Part shown: one piece after another, positions 1 to 8,148 of the stretch
Layout: each line of letters opens with the position of its first letter
Numbering within the stretch: the first letter of the stretch is position 1
Assembly (NCBI RefSeq): GCF_022758235.1
Contig: NZ_JALEBG010000002.1
Location: forward strand, 186,001 to 250,000
Length of the DNA: 64,000 nucleotides
Reading direction: 5' to 3'
DNA from: Pontibacter liquoris
Lineage (GTDB): Bacteria; Bacteroidota; Bacteroidia; Cytophagales; Hymenobacteraceae
The notes under the pieces: generated by a model
The model's input: only the letters and a program-made list of their open reading frames with translations
The model's database searches: none
What the model was told of the DNA's origin: nothing
Made by a program: the position numbers and the translations under genes

Positions 1-45
1 ACAAGGCCGGGTGTTTAGCAACAAGGGCTAATGTGTTGCAATCTT

Positions 46-75
46 TTGATTCGGGAGGCGGCCTTTGTAACTTGC
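46..75 (+). promoter_or_regulatory. Candidate Bacteroidota promoter upstream of ferredoxin
   Basis: A TTG at 46-48 is followed after 19 bases by TAACTTGC at 68-75, close to the Bacteroidota sigma-A pattern (TTG, 19-21 bases, TAnnTTTG). It lies about 20 bases before the ferredoxin ATG. The -7 box is imperfect. Confidence 0.4.
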
Positions 76-93
76 AGCCAAAATTGAACAGAC

Positions 94-423
94 ATGAAAG
101 TTGTAAATATAACCTTTAAATTTGCCGACGGCTCTCCGGACGAGTCGCACCCGGCGGTGGAGGGCGAATCAGTACTGGATGTAGCGTTAAACAATGATAT
201 CAAGCTGCAGCATAACTGCGGCGGCGTATGTGGCTGCAGCACGTGCCATGTATACATCGAGGCCGGCTCAGACGACCTCCCCGAGATATCAGATAAGGAA
301 GAGGATTACATCGACCGCGCCGTGGACCCGCGCATCAACTCCCGCCTGGCCTGCCAGTGCGTGGTGCAGGGCAACGCAGACGTTGTTGTTACGATTCCGG
401 AACAGGATTTTCTGGGCCACTAG
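94..423 (+). CDS. fdx: Isc-type 2Fe-2S ferredoxin
   Basis: A 109-residue electron carrier of the adrenodoxin/Isc ferredoxin class, which supplies electrons for iron-sulfur cluster assembly in the cytoplasm. Cysteines at 42, 48 and 51 form the C-x5-C-x2-C loop and C87 completes the cluster ligand set; this is the same numbering as E. coli Fdx. Two further cysteines, C46 and C89, lie beside the ligands. The length is normal for the family and the ATG is about 20 bases behind a candidate promoter. The next gene is iscX, which supports an Isc role, although no iscSUA genes are in view. The product class is secure; the exact electron partner is inferred. Confidence 0.9.
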   Translation: MKVVNITFKFADGSPDESHPAVEGESVLDVALNNDIKLQHNCGGVCGCSTCHVYIEAGSDDLPEISDKEEDYIDRAVDPRINSRLACQCVVQGNADVVVTIPEQDFLGH

Positions 424-527
424 TCTAGTTTGTTGCATGGCTGAAAGGTTAAATCGCCGGGCATCTCAGGCCCGAAATCCTAACCATTTCAACCATTCAG
501 CCCTATAACCATTAAACCATTTACAAG

Positions 528-770
528 ATGAACAAGAGTTATGAGCCGCCAATAACCTGGAACGACCACGAAGACATTGCAATGGCTTTGTACGAGAAGT
601 TCGGGGATGATTTCTCAGAATCAAAAATTTACCGCATCCGTTTTACCGAGCTGCTGGATTGGATCCTGTCGCTGCCTAATTTTGAGGGCACCCGCGAGCA
701 AGCCAACGAAGGGCACCTGGAGCAGATCCAGTCGGCTTGGGTGTATGAGTGGCGCGACAACCAGGACTAA
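528..770 (+). CDS. iscX: Fe-S cluster assembly protein IscX
   Basis: An 80-residue acidic protein with the IscX (YfhJ) layout: a tryptophan near the N-terminus (ITW), D-x2-D-I-A-x2-L-Y, then RFTELLDWILSLPNF and a C-terminal helix rich in E and W. IscX is a small winged-helix-like adaptor that binds IscS and iron and modulates cluster assembly. It follows the ferredoxin by about 100 bases on the same strand, so the two are probably functionally coupled. The E. coli protein is 66 residues; the extra N-terminal residues here are ordinary in Bacteroidota. Confidence 0.85.
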   Translation: MNKSYEPPITWNDHEDIAMALYEKFGDDFSESKIYRIRFTELLDWILSLPNFEGTREQANEGHLEQIQSAWVYEWRDNQD

Positions 771-817
771 GGTTTTGAGCGCTTTGCGGTAACAAATTAA
801 AAATTTTCTATACTTTT

Positions 818-849
818 AAAGGTCCTTTGTTTCAAAGGGCCTTTTTATT
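818..849 (+). terminator. Rho-independent terminator after iscX
   Basis: An imperfect 12-bp stem (AAAGGTCCTTTG paired with CAAAGGGCCTTT, one T-G wobble) with a 3-base loop, followed by a T-rich tail. It separates iscX from kdsC. Confidence 0.65.
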
Positions 850-857
850 TGTGAACT

Positions 858-1355
858 ATGTCCATTACGCAACCAGACCTCTCCAACATTTCCACTTTTA
901 TTTTTGATGTAGACGGCGTGCTGACCGATGGCCTGCTTTACTGCTTTGCCGATGGGGAGCAGGTGCGGGCCTTCAACATCAAAGACGGCTTTGCCATAAA
1001 GCATGCCCTGCGGCAAGGGTATAAAATTGCCATCATCTCGGGCAAGAACGAGCCCGGCGTGCGCAAACGTCTCGAGCAGCTCGACATTGAGGATATCTTT
1101 TTAGGAGCCGAAGATAAAGTAGACATCTTTGAAGACTACCTCTACATGCAGGGCATTCATCCGGCTACGGTGGCTTATATGGGCGACGACATGCCTGACC
1201 TGGAAGTGATGCAGCGCTGTGGATTGCGCGCCTGCCCGGCCGATGCCGCCGAGGATATCAAGGCCATTTGCACCTTTGTATCGACCAAAGCAGGGGGCAA
1301 AGGTGCTGTAAGAGAGCTGATTGAGCAGATCATGAAGGCGCAGGACACATGGTAA
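858..1355 (+). CDS. kdsC: KDO 8-phosphate phosphatase (KdsC-like HAD)
   Basis: A 165-residue C0-type HAD phosphatase without a cap domain. The nucleophile motif FDVDGVLTDG has D17 and D19, followed by IISGK (motif II), K at the DKVD segment and MGDDMPDLEVM (motif IV). The family hydrolyses 3-deoxy-D-manno-octulosonate 8-phosphate in lipopolysaccharide synthesis; C0 relatives include YrbI. The length matches KdsC (about 170-190). No other kds gene is adjacent. The KdsC call is strong by motif layout; substrate is by family. Confidence 0.87.
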   Translation: MSITQPDLSNISTFIFDVDGVLTDGLLYCFADGEQVRAFNIKDGFAIKHALRQGYKIAIISGKNEPGVRKRLEQLDIEDIFLGAEDKVDIFEDYLYMQGIHPATVAYMGDDMPDLEVMQRCGLRACPADAAEDIKAICTFVSTKAGGKGAVRELIEQIMKAQDTW

Positions 1356-1474
1356 TTCCGTCATTACCATTTTTCTTCAATTAAATATAAAATTTCTCTT
1401 AATTCGCTCTTGCGTATATAGAATATAATTTCTACATTACCGATGGATTTTATTACCAATAATTAGTCATCTTT

Positions 1475-1669
1475 ATGAAAACAGGAAAAGTAAAGTTTTT
1501 TATTGAGTCCAAAGGCTTTGGTTTTATCACTGAAGACGAGACAAATGAGGATTTCTTTGTACACGTAACCGGCTTGAACGGAGTTGAAATTCAGCAGCAC
1601 GACCGCGTTGAGTTTGACACCCAGGAAGGTAAAAAAGGAATCAACGCTGTTAACGTAAAAAGAATCTAA
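1475..1669 (+). CDS. Cold-shock-domain protein
   Basis: A 64-residue CspA-family OB-fold protein that binds single-stranded RNA or DNA. RNP1-like KGFGFI (13-18) and RNP2-like DFFVHV are both present, with the basic start MKTGKVKFF. It has an AT-rich upstream leader (about 1371-1474), as is common for cold-shock genes, and a strong terminator directly after it, so it is monocistronic. The family is certain; which Csp paralogue it is cannot be said. Confidence 0.93.
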   Translation: MKTGKVKFFIESKGFGFITEDETNEDFFVHVTGLNGVEIQQHDRVEFDTQEGKKGINAVNVKRI

Positions 1670-1698
1670 CGATAGATAGAATACTTTAGCCGTTACAG

Positions 1699-1732
1699 AA
1701 AAAAGCTCCTGTTCGCCGCAGGAGCTTTTTTT
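1699..1732 (+). terminator. Terminator after csp
   Basis: An 11-bp stem (AAAAGCTCCTG and CAGGAGCTTTT) with a 7-base loop and a run of T residues, 30 bases after the csp stop. Confidence 0.9.
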
Positions 1733-1795
1733 GTACCTTGTGTTTTGCGCCCCGTACCGTAACTTTATACTTTTCCAGAAGCGCACCTTATTTAC

Positions 1796-2641
1796 GTGAA
1801 AGCCTATTTAGCCCTTATCCGCTTCCCGAACCTAGTGCTTATCGTGCTGAGCCAGGCGCTGGCGCAGGCGTGCCTGCTGGTGGCGGGCGTAAACTGGGGC
1901 CTGGTAACCCGCCCGGGCTTTTGGGCGCTTACGTTGTCTACCGTTCTTATCGCAGCCGCCGGCTATATCATCAACGACTATTACGACATCAAGATCGATG
2001 CCATCAACAAACCCGGCCGGATGCTGGTAGGCAAGGCTGTTCGGCGGCGCCCGGCCATGTTTGCCCATATGGTGCTTTCTTTTTGCGGGGTGGCCATTGG
2101 CCTGGCGCTAGCCCTGCCGGTTGGGCTGATTAACCTGGGGGCCGTGCTGCTGCTGTGGGGCTACTCGGCCAGGCTAAAGAAAATGCTGCTGGTAGGCAAC
2201 GTGGCCATTGCTCTGCTCTCGGCCTCCATGCTGCTGGTGGTAGCCGTTTACGACAACTCGCTGAACAAAATAACGCTGGGCTATGCGCTTTTTGCCTTTC
2301 TCATTTCCCTCATCCGCGAGATCATCAAAGACCTGGAAGATGTGAAGGGCGATGCCTCTTTCGACTGCCGCACGCTGCCTATTGTGGCAGGCCTGCGCAA
2401 CACCAAGCGGGTACTCTTTCCTTTGCTGGCCCTGTTCCTGGTTTTTCTGCTGGTGGTGGTGGGGCACCCGGCCACTCCGTTGCTGTTTGACGGCTACATG
2501 CTGTTGTTTGTGCTGCTGCCCACCATCTGGCTGATCGTAAAACTGATCCGTGCCGACCGCCGACGCGACTTCGCCTACTTAAGCAATCTGAACAAATTCA
2601 TTATGCTCACCGGTATCCTCTCCATGCTGCTGGTGCGCTAA
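1796..2641 (+). CDS. UbiA-family prenyltransferase
   Basis: A 281-residue integral membrane protein with about eight or nine hydrophobic segments. Both Asp-rich motifs of UbiA enzymes are present: N60-D61-x2-D64-x3-D68 (NDYYDIKID) and KDLEDVKGD at 178-186, which hold Mg-prenyl diphosphate. Bacteroidota proteins of this kind are usually annotated as geranylgeranylglycerol-phosphate geranylgeranyltransferase-like, but the aromatic or lipid acceptor cannot be read from the sequence. The start is GTG, and an internal ATG is not better placed. A TATACTT heptamer sits about 25 bases before the start. It is followed on the same strand by a hotdog protein. Confidence 0.85.
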   Translation: MKAYLALIRFPNLVLIVLSQALAQACLLVAGVNWGLVTRPGFWALTLSTVLIAAAGYIINDYYDIKIDAINKPGRMLVGKAVRRRPAMFAHMVLSFCGVAIGLALALPVGLINLGAVLLLWGYSARLKKMLLVGNVAIALLSASMLLVVAVYDNSLNKITLGYALFAFLISLIREIIKDLEDVKGDASFDCRTLPIVAGLRNTKRVLFPLLALFLVFLLVVVGHPATPLLFDGYMLLFVLLPTIWLIVKLIRADRRRDFAYLSNLNKFIMLTGILSMLLVR

Positions 2642-2766
2642 CAACACGATGAGCCGCTGCCAGGGAAATGCACCAGGCGCTGCCCCGAACAGTTTATACT
2701 TTGATACGCGTATAGAGAAGTATGCCGCATGCGCTGCTGCCACTTTAACGTATAACCCGCTGCCCA

Positions 2767-3273
2767 ATGACCGGACTACCTAAAGCTGCCGAAGACTTCC
2801 GTATACTTGTTTCCTCGCCGGCCAGGTTCCGCCTGTTCATGCTATCCCGACTGCCGATGGCCTACATGGCGGGGCTGCGTGTCGTCTCCCTTACCGATGA
2901 GGGCGCCACTGTCAGCGTCCCGTTCAAGTATCTGAACAAAAACCCGTTTGGCTCTATTTACTTTGCCTGCCTCAGCATGGCCGCCGAGCTCTCGACAGGC
3001 GTGCTCTGCATGATGCATACCTACAAGGCAAACCCGGCCGTATCGATGCTGGTGGTGCACATGGAGGCTGATTTTACCAAAAAAGCCGTAGGCAAAATTG
3101 TTTTTACCTGCCCGGATGGAAAGCGCGTGCAGGAAGCGGTGGAGCAAACAAAAGTGACCGGCCAAGGCATTACCGTACATACCACAAGTATAGGCCTGAA
3201 TGCGCAGGGCGAACAGGTAGCGGCCTTTCGCTATACCTGGTCTTTGAAAGTTAAAAGCCCCGCGGCAGCCTAG
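2767..3273 (+). CDS. DUF4442 hotdog-fold protein (thioesterase-like)
   Basis: A 168-residue soluble protein. The pattern SRLPMAYMAGLRVVSLTDEGATVSV...NPFGSIYFACLSMAAELSTG is typical of DUF4442, a hotdog-fold family related to acyl-CoA thioesterases such as PaaI. The central helix with A-A-E-L is where such proteins keep catalytic acid residues. Substrate unknown. It lies between a UbiA enzyme and a Cof phosphatase on the same strand with its own intergenic spacing. Confidence 0.75.
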   Translation: MTGLPKAAEDFRILVSSPARFRLFMLSRLPMAYMAGLRVVSLTDEGATVSVPFKYLNKNPFGSIYFACLSMAAELSTGVLCMMHTYKANPAVSMLVVHMEADFTKKAVGKIVFTCPDGKRVQEAVEQTKVTGQGITVHTTSIGLNAQGEQVAAFRYTWSLKVKSPAAA

Positions 3274-3279
3274 GCCCCG

Positions 3280-3310
3280 TTGCCAAAAGCCGTTTATACT
3301 TGTACCTTGC
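3280..3310 (+). promoter_or_regulatory. Candidate promoter for the Cof phosphatase
   Basis: TTG at 3280-3282, a 20-base spacer and TACCTTGC at 3303-3310, one mismatch class away from TAnnTTTG, 25 bases before the downstream ATG. The spacer contains a TATACTT heptamer. Confidence 0.45.
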
Positions 3311-3334
3311 ACCTCTTACCACCTGCTTTGCCCT

Positions 3335-4159
3335 ATGAAATTACGCGCCATCTGCACCGACATCGACGGAACATTGCTCAACAGCGACCGCCAGTTGTCG
3401 CCGCGCACGCTTGCCACGTTCAGACAACTTGGCCCTGCTGTGCCCGTGATCCTGGCTTCCTCGCGCATGCCGGCCGCTATGCGCCACCTGCAGCAGGAGT
3501 TGGGTATTTTACACCAGCCGCTCATCTGTTTTAACGGGGGCTATGTAATTTATTATGAGGATGGGAAGTCTGACCCAATACAGCTGGACTCGGTACAGGT
3601 CCCGGTAGGCGTTTGCCAGGAGATTGTGGCGCTGACGCATGGCACCGACATCCATGTGAGCCTTTATGAACGCGACAACTGGTATGCCCCGCAGGATGAC
3701 GAGTGGACTGAAAAGGAAGCGCGCGTAACCAAAGTAACGCCTGAAATTACCCCGCTGGCTCCCATACTTGCCACCTGGCATCAGGCAGGCATCGGGGCAC
3801 ACAAGCTCATGTGCATGGGGCCTGCGGATCAGATCGAGACCTTGCAACAGCAACTCAACAACTCCTTTGCCAACCAAGTGCATGCCTACCGCTCCAAAGA
3901 TACTTACCTGGAACTTGCGCCCCGGGCCATTTCCAAGGCCACTGCCCTGGAGCTGCTGCTGAAAGCGCGCTTCGGCATTGGTATGCACGAGGTGATAGCC
4001 TTTGGCGATAACTACAACGACATTGCAATGCTGCAGGCCGCCGGCATGGGGATAGCCGTTGGCAATGCCCGTGACGAGGTGAAAGCTGTAGCTAACGCCA
4101 TTACAGCCGACAGCAAGGAAGACGGCGTAGCCCTTGCTATTGAAAAGTACTGGCTATAA
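3335..4159 (+). CDS. Cof-type HAD-IIB phosphatase
   Basis: A 274-residue HAD hydrolase of the Cof/YidA type that dephosphorylates sugar phosphates or nucleotide cofactors in the cytoplasm. Motif I is TDIDGTLLNS (D9 and D11), motif II is LASSR, a lysine lies in the ISKATAL segment, and motif IV is FGDNYNDIAML. The central C2 cap has the usual length. Substrate specificity in this family is broad and cannot be assigned. No operon partner is evident. Confidence 0.88.
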   Translation: MKLRAICTDIDGTLLNSDRQLSPRTLATFRQLGPAVPVILASSRMPAAMRHLQQELGILHQPLICFNGGYVIYYEDGKSDPIQLDSVQVPVGVCQEIVALTHGTDIHVSLYERDNWYAPQDDEWTEKEARVTKVTPEITPLAPILATWHQAGIGAHKLMCMGPADQIETLQQQLNNSFANQVHAYRSKDTYLELAPRAISKATALELLLKARFGIGMHEVIAFGDNYNDIAMLQAAGMGIAVGNARDEVKAVANAITADSKEDGVALAIEKYWL

Positions 4160-4322
4160 CGCCACATACTTGTACAGACGGTTGCTGTCTGCAAGCCGCT
4201 CATCACCCATGTGCTTTCATGGAAATGCCAGACACTGTTATACTTACCATATAAATTTGTATATTAGCTAAACAAAGTATAGCTATTATCAGAAAACAAG
4301 TATAAACCTTAGGCCCGGCAGT

Positions 4323-5054
4323 ATGCAGCACGCAAAACCACTTTCCAGAATCGTTGCGCTTTTTACCTGTGTTTTTCTCCTCTCGGTAACGGGCGTTCTG
4401 GCCCAGGGGAAAGACAAACTCACCCTAAAACCTACCGAGGGGAAGCTGCCAGCCTCTGTTAAAAAGCAAGCCTATTATTACCCGGCGTTCAAGAGCGGCC
4501 AGGTCAGGTTTGTAAACGGCGTAAGCACTTCCAGCTTGCTCAACTATAACAGGCTCAACAGGGAGGTAGAGTTTATCGATGCAAAGAAAGATACCCTGGC
4601 CCTGGCCGACATGCAGTTTGTGCAAACCATCACCTTTGAAACTGACACGTTCTACTACAACCCCAAAGACAAAGCCCTGCTAAAGCTGGTGGCCAGTTAT
4701 GCCGGGGGCAACAAGCTGCTGGTGCAGGAGAAGTATGACCTGACCAACATAAAGAACGTGGGCGCCCTGGGCATGGAATACAGCACCACTTCGCCTACCA
4801 GCTCCAGCAGCAACCAGGTGCTGGGCGATACGCAGAACAGGCTGAAGCAGAATGAGACGATGGTATACTCGCTCAAAAACGATTATTATTTTACAGATAA
4901 CGCAGGCCGCTTTGTGCCCGCCAGCAAAGCGGGTGCCCTGAAGCTTGCCCCGCAACAGAAAGAAAAGATCAAAGCCTACCTCCAGGAAAAAAAACCGGAT
5001 TTTAACAGCGAAGCCGACCTCCGCACCTTTCTTGCATTTGTGGCAGGCCTGTAA
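4323..5054 (+). CDS. Secreted protein of unknown function
   Basis: A 243-residue protein with a clear signal peptide (basic start, hydrophobic stretch to about residue 26, cleavage likely after VLA before QGKDK). The mature part is rich in lysine, tyrosine and serine, with a Ser/Thr tract (TTSPTSSSSNQ) about two thirds along. I do not recognise a domain. The upstream gap carries three AAGTATA/TATACTT heptamers in an AT-rich stretch. It is probably periplasmic or surface-exposed; function unknown. Confidence 0.75.
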   Translation: MQHAKPLSRIVALFTCVFLLSVTGVLAQGKDKLTLKPTEGKLPASVKKQAYYYPAFKSGQVRFVNGVSTSSLLNYNRLNREVEFIDAKKDTLALADMQFVQTITFETDTFYYNPKDKALLKLVASYAGGNKLLVQEKYDLTNIKNVGALGMEYSTTSPTSSSSNQVLGDTQNRLKQNETMVYSLKNDYYFTDNAGRFVPASKAGALKLAPQQKEKIKAYLQEKKPDFNSEADLRTFLAFVAGL

Positions 5055-5126
5055 GGTTTGTTTTAACTTATAGTATAACTTGCCGGTTGTTGTGCTTTTT
5101 GCAACCCGGTAAAATAACGCATACCC

Positions 5127-5510
5127 ATGAAAGACCTAAAGAAATACTTTATCGTACCTGCCTCTCCCGAGGAAGTATACATTGCCCTTACCAACCCTTA
5201 TACCATCCAGCTCTGGTCCGGCGACAAGGCCGAGATGTCCACGGAGGTGGGCTCGGAGTTCTCGCTGTGGGACGGCAACATTGTAGGCAAAAATCTGGAA
5301 TTTGAAGAAGGCAAAATGATCGTGCAGGAGTGGTACTTCGGCGACCAGCAGGAGCGTTCCATTGTCACTATCAAGTTACACCCCCACAAGCAAGGCACCT
5401 CGGTAGAGCTGCGCCACCTCAACATTCCCGACCAGGATTATGAAGACATTGCCGAAGGCTGGACACACAGCTATTTCGGTTCGCTCATCGATTTTTACGA
5501 GGGAGAGTAG
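5127..5510 (+). CDS. SRPBCC/AHSA1-domain protein
   Basis: A 127-residue protein with the START-like AHSA1 layout: KKYFIVPASPEEVYIALTNPYTIQLWSGDKAEMS, then the W-D-G-N-I-x-G turn and the C-terminal WTHSYFGSLIDFYEG helix that lines the cavity. Members bind hydrophobic ligands or assist Hsp90-type chaperones; in bacteria most are uncharacterised. Family call is good, ligand unknown. Confidence 0.82.
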   Translation: MKDLKKYFIVPASPEEVYIALTNPYTIQLWSGDKAEMSTEVGSEFSLWDGNIVGKNLEFEEGKMIVQEWYFGDQQERSIVTIKLHPHKQGTSVELRHLNIPDQDYEDIAEGWTHSYFGSLIDFYEGE

Positions 5511-5592
5511 CCACGCGCCTGCCTCCTGCCGGTAGTCGCTGCAACATATTCTGCACCCTGGTTTATGGCATCTACAGCCAAACCTGTTATAT

Positions 5593-6225
5593 TTGCTGCT
5601 TCATGCCAAGCTTATACTTTTGGAACGACCAGAAAAGAAGAATATAGTCATTTTTGCTTCGGGTTCGGGAAGCAACGCCCAGCGCCTGCTGGAGTACTTC
5701 GAGCACCACCCGCACATCCGTGTGGCTGCCCTGTTCTCTAACAACCCGAACGCGTATGCCCTCAAAAGAGCCGAGACCTTCCACGTCCCGGCTCTTTTGT
5801 TTTCCAGAGAAGCCTTTTACAAAACCGATACGGTACTGGAGCAGGTGCAGCAATTTAAACCGGACCTGATCGTGCTAGCCGGTTTTCTGTGGCTGGTGCC
5901 GCAAAACCTGCTGCAGGCTTATCCTAACCAGATCATCAACATCCACCCTGCCTTGCTGCCCCATTATGGTGGCAAAGGCATGCATGGCCTGCACGTGCAC
6001 AGTGCCGTGGTGGAGGCTGGCGAGCCGGAATCGGGCATCACCATTCACCGCATTAACGAGGAGTACGACAAAGGCGAGTTTATACTGCAGGAGCGCTGCC
6101 CGGTGCTACCCACCGATACCCCCGAAGCGCTGGCTGCCCGCGTACTGCAGCTCGAGCACAAGCACCTGCCCCTGGTGGTAGAACAGCTGCTCACCGAACA
6201 GGAAGGACCTAAAAACAACCGTTAA
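5593..6225 (+). CDS. purN: Phosphoribosylglycinamide formyltransferase
   Basis: Transfers formyl from 10-formyltetrahydrofolate to GAR in purine synthesis. Seen: IVIFASGSGSNAQ (phosphate loop), IINIHPALLPHYGGKGMHG carrying the catalytic Asn and His, and EEYDKGEFI with the conserved Asp. The open frame has no ATG near its start: TTG at 5593 and TTG at 5620 are the options, the second giving the more usual N-terminus (about 201 residues). A TACTTTTG promoter-like box at 5614-5621 overlaps the second TTG. It precedes purH by 11 bases, so the two form a purine operon. Product sure; start uncertain. Confidence 0.92.
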   Translation: MLLHAKLILLERPEKKNIVIFASGSGSNAQRLLEYFEHHPHIRVAALFSNNPNAYALKRAETFHVPALLFSREAFYKTDTVLEQVQQFKPDLIVLAGFLWLVPQNLLQAYPNQIINIHPALLPHYGGKGMHGLHVHSAVVEAGEPESGITIHRINEEYDKGEFILQERCPVLPTDTPEALAARVLQLEHKHLPLVVEQLLTEQEGPKNNR

Positions 6226-6236
6226 CCTATACTTAC

Positions 6237-7766
6237 ATGCAACCCGTTAAAATCAAATCCGCACTTATCTCGGTTTACTATAAAGACCACCTGGAGCCGC
6301 TTGTAGCGCTTCTGAAGCAGCATAATGTCACCGTTTATTCTACCGGCGGCACGCAGGCATTCCTGGAAGAGCAGGGCGCCGAAGTGATCGCAGTAGAAGA
6401 CCTGACTGCTTACCCGTCTATTTTCGGTGGTCGTGTTAAAACCCTGCACCCCAAGGTATTCGGAGGCATTCTGCACCGCCGCGACAATGAAACAGACCTG
6501 GCGGAAAGATCCCAGTACGAAATTCCGCCTATCGACCTGGTTGTGGTGGATCTATACCCGTTTGAGGAAACCGTGGCCGCCGGTGCTTCGGAAGCCGAGA
6601 TCATCGAAAAAATTGATATCGGGGGCATTTCGCTCATCCGGGCAGCCGCCAAGAATTTCAAGGATGTGCTCATCGTCTCCTCGCGCGAGCAGTATAAGGA
6701 CGTAGTAGAGTTGCTGCGCCAGAAAGATGGTGCAACCGAACTACCTGACCGGAAGCGCTTTGCAGCCAAGGCATTTGATGTGTCCTCGCACTACGACACG
6801 CATATTTTCAATTACCTGAACGGTGGCCAGGAAGAGCCAGAGCAGGCCTTTAAGCAAAGCCTGCGCCAGGCAACCCCGTTACGCTACGGCGAAAACCCGC
6901 ACCAGAAAGGCACGTTCTACGGCAAGCTCGACGAGCTGTTTGAGCAGCTTAACGGCAAACAGTTATCCTACAACAACCTGGTAGACGTGGATGCTGCTGT
7001 AGCCCTGGCTGCAGAGTTCGAGGAGCCGGTAGTGGCAATTCTGAAACATACCAATGCCTGCGGCGTGGCCACCAGTGACACGGTGAAAAAGGCTTACCTC
7101 GACGCGCTCTCTTCCGACCCTGTATCGGCTTTCGGCGGGGTGATCATTACCAACAGAACCGTGGACCTGTCTGCTGCCGAGGAACTGAACAAGTTGTTCT
7201 TCGAAGTGCTCATCGCCCCGGCTTTCGACCAGGAAGCACTGGACCTGCTCAGAACAAAGAAAAACCGCATCCTGCTGAAGCAGAAGCCGGCAGAACTGCC
7301 TACCAAGCTGTTCAAGACCTTGCTGAACGGCGTGATTGAGCAGGACAAAGACCTGGCCACCGAAACGGAAGCCGACTTTAAAACAGCCACCAAACGCGAG
7401 CCAACAGCACAGGAAAAGAAAGCCCTGGTATTTGCAGCCAAAGTATGCAAGCACACCAAGTCCAACACCATTGTGCTGGCTACCGACAAAATGATGTTCT
7501 CCAGCGGCGTAGGCCAGACCTCACGCGTGGATGCCCTGCGCCAGGCGCTGGAAAAAGCCAAAAGCTTTGGCTTTGATGTAAGCCAGGCAGTGATGGCTTC
7601 GGATGCCTTCTTCCCCTTCCCAGATTGCGTAGAGATCGCTGACCAGGCGGGTATCAAAGCGGTGGTGCAGCCCGGCGGCTCTATCAAAGACCAGGACTCG
7701 GTTGCCTATTGCGATGCCCACAACATGGCCATGGTAATGACGGGCGTGCGCCACTTCAAGCACTAA
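6237..7766 (+). CDS. purH: Bifunctional AICAR transformylase/IMP cyclohydrolase
   Basis: A 509-residue enzyme for the last two steps of IMP synthesis. The N-terminal MGS-like domain (about 1-200) begins KSALISVYYKDHLEPLV and has STGGTQAFL and GGRVKTLHPKVFGGIL; the AICARFT domain follows, with RYGENPHQ, KHTNACG and the C-terminal PGGSIKDQDSV. Full length for the family. It follows purN by 11 bases and is ended by a strong terminator. Confidence 0.97.
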   Translation: MQPVKIKSALISVYYKDHLEPLVALLKQHNVTVYSTGGTQAFLEEQGAEVIAVEDLTAYPSIFGGRVKTLHPKVFGGILHRRDNETDLAERSQYEIPPIDLVVVDLYPFEETVAAGASEAEIIEKIDIGGISLIRAAAKNFKDVLIVSSREQYKDVVELLRQKDGATELPDRKRFAAKAFDVSSHYDTHIFNYLNGGQEEPEQAFKQSLRQATPLRYGENPHQKGTFYGKLDELFEQLNGKQLSYNNLVDVDAAVALAAEFEEPVVAILKHTNACGVATSDTVKKAYLDALSSDPVSAFGGVIITNRTVDLSAAEELNKLFFEVLIAPAFDQEALDLLRTKKNRILLKQKPAELPTKLFKTLLNGVIEQDKDLATETEADFKTATKREPTAQEKKALVFAAKVCKHTKSNTIVLATDKMMFSSGVGQTSRVDALRQALEKAKSFGFDVSQAVMASDAFFPFPDCVEIADQAGIKAVVQPGGSIKDQDSVAYCDAHNMAMVMTGVRHFKH

Positions 7767-7790
7767 TTTTTTTTGCATGCCATACTTAAT

Positions 7791-7820
7791 GCCCCGGCCA
7801 GATCAGGCCGGGGCTTTTTT
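7791..7820 (+). terminator. Terminator of purNH
   Basis: A perfect 9-bp GC-rich stem (GCCCCGGCC and GGCCGGGGC), 6-base loop and six T residues, 25 bases after the purH stop. Confidence 0.93.
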
Positions 7821-8148
7821 ATACTTGTTCAGCTTGTAAGTAGGTTGTAATGAGGCCCAAGCAGCTTGCCCGGCTTCTCCTGCCCCGCCGCCTAAAGGCG
7901 CTGTTTTTTGCTTTTTCAGGGCTTCGGTGGCCTGCCAGATAAAGTATGGCGAATTCAATTTTGCACTCCTCCGGCCGTTATAGGGAATAAATAAACCCAG
8001 TTGGGTTATAAAAAAATATATTCCTGTTGCAGAATAGCTTCGGGTGTATTAATTCTGCTGAAATTGACTAATTTTGCACCAAGTTTTTTACTTGCGATAT
8101 TGTATATTTAAAATATAATAAGGCAATGCAGGCCTTAACTTCTTTAAA
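7821..8148 (+). other. Leader region of the mreB operon
   Basis: No gene seen. A -7-like TAATTTTG lies at 8069-8076, about 75 bases before the mreB ATG, and would give an AT-rich untranslated leader. A small palindrome (AACCCA and TGGGTT) lies at 7994-8007. The phrase ATTTTGCAC occurs twice (near 7961 and 8071), so there may be two start sites. Confidence 0.4.

Noticed and set aside
7821..8148. A riboswitch in the mreB leader
   Set aside because: Only a short palindrome is present; no class-specific structure.
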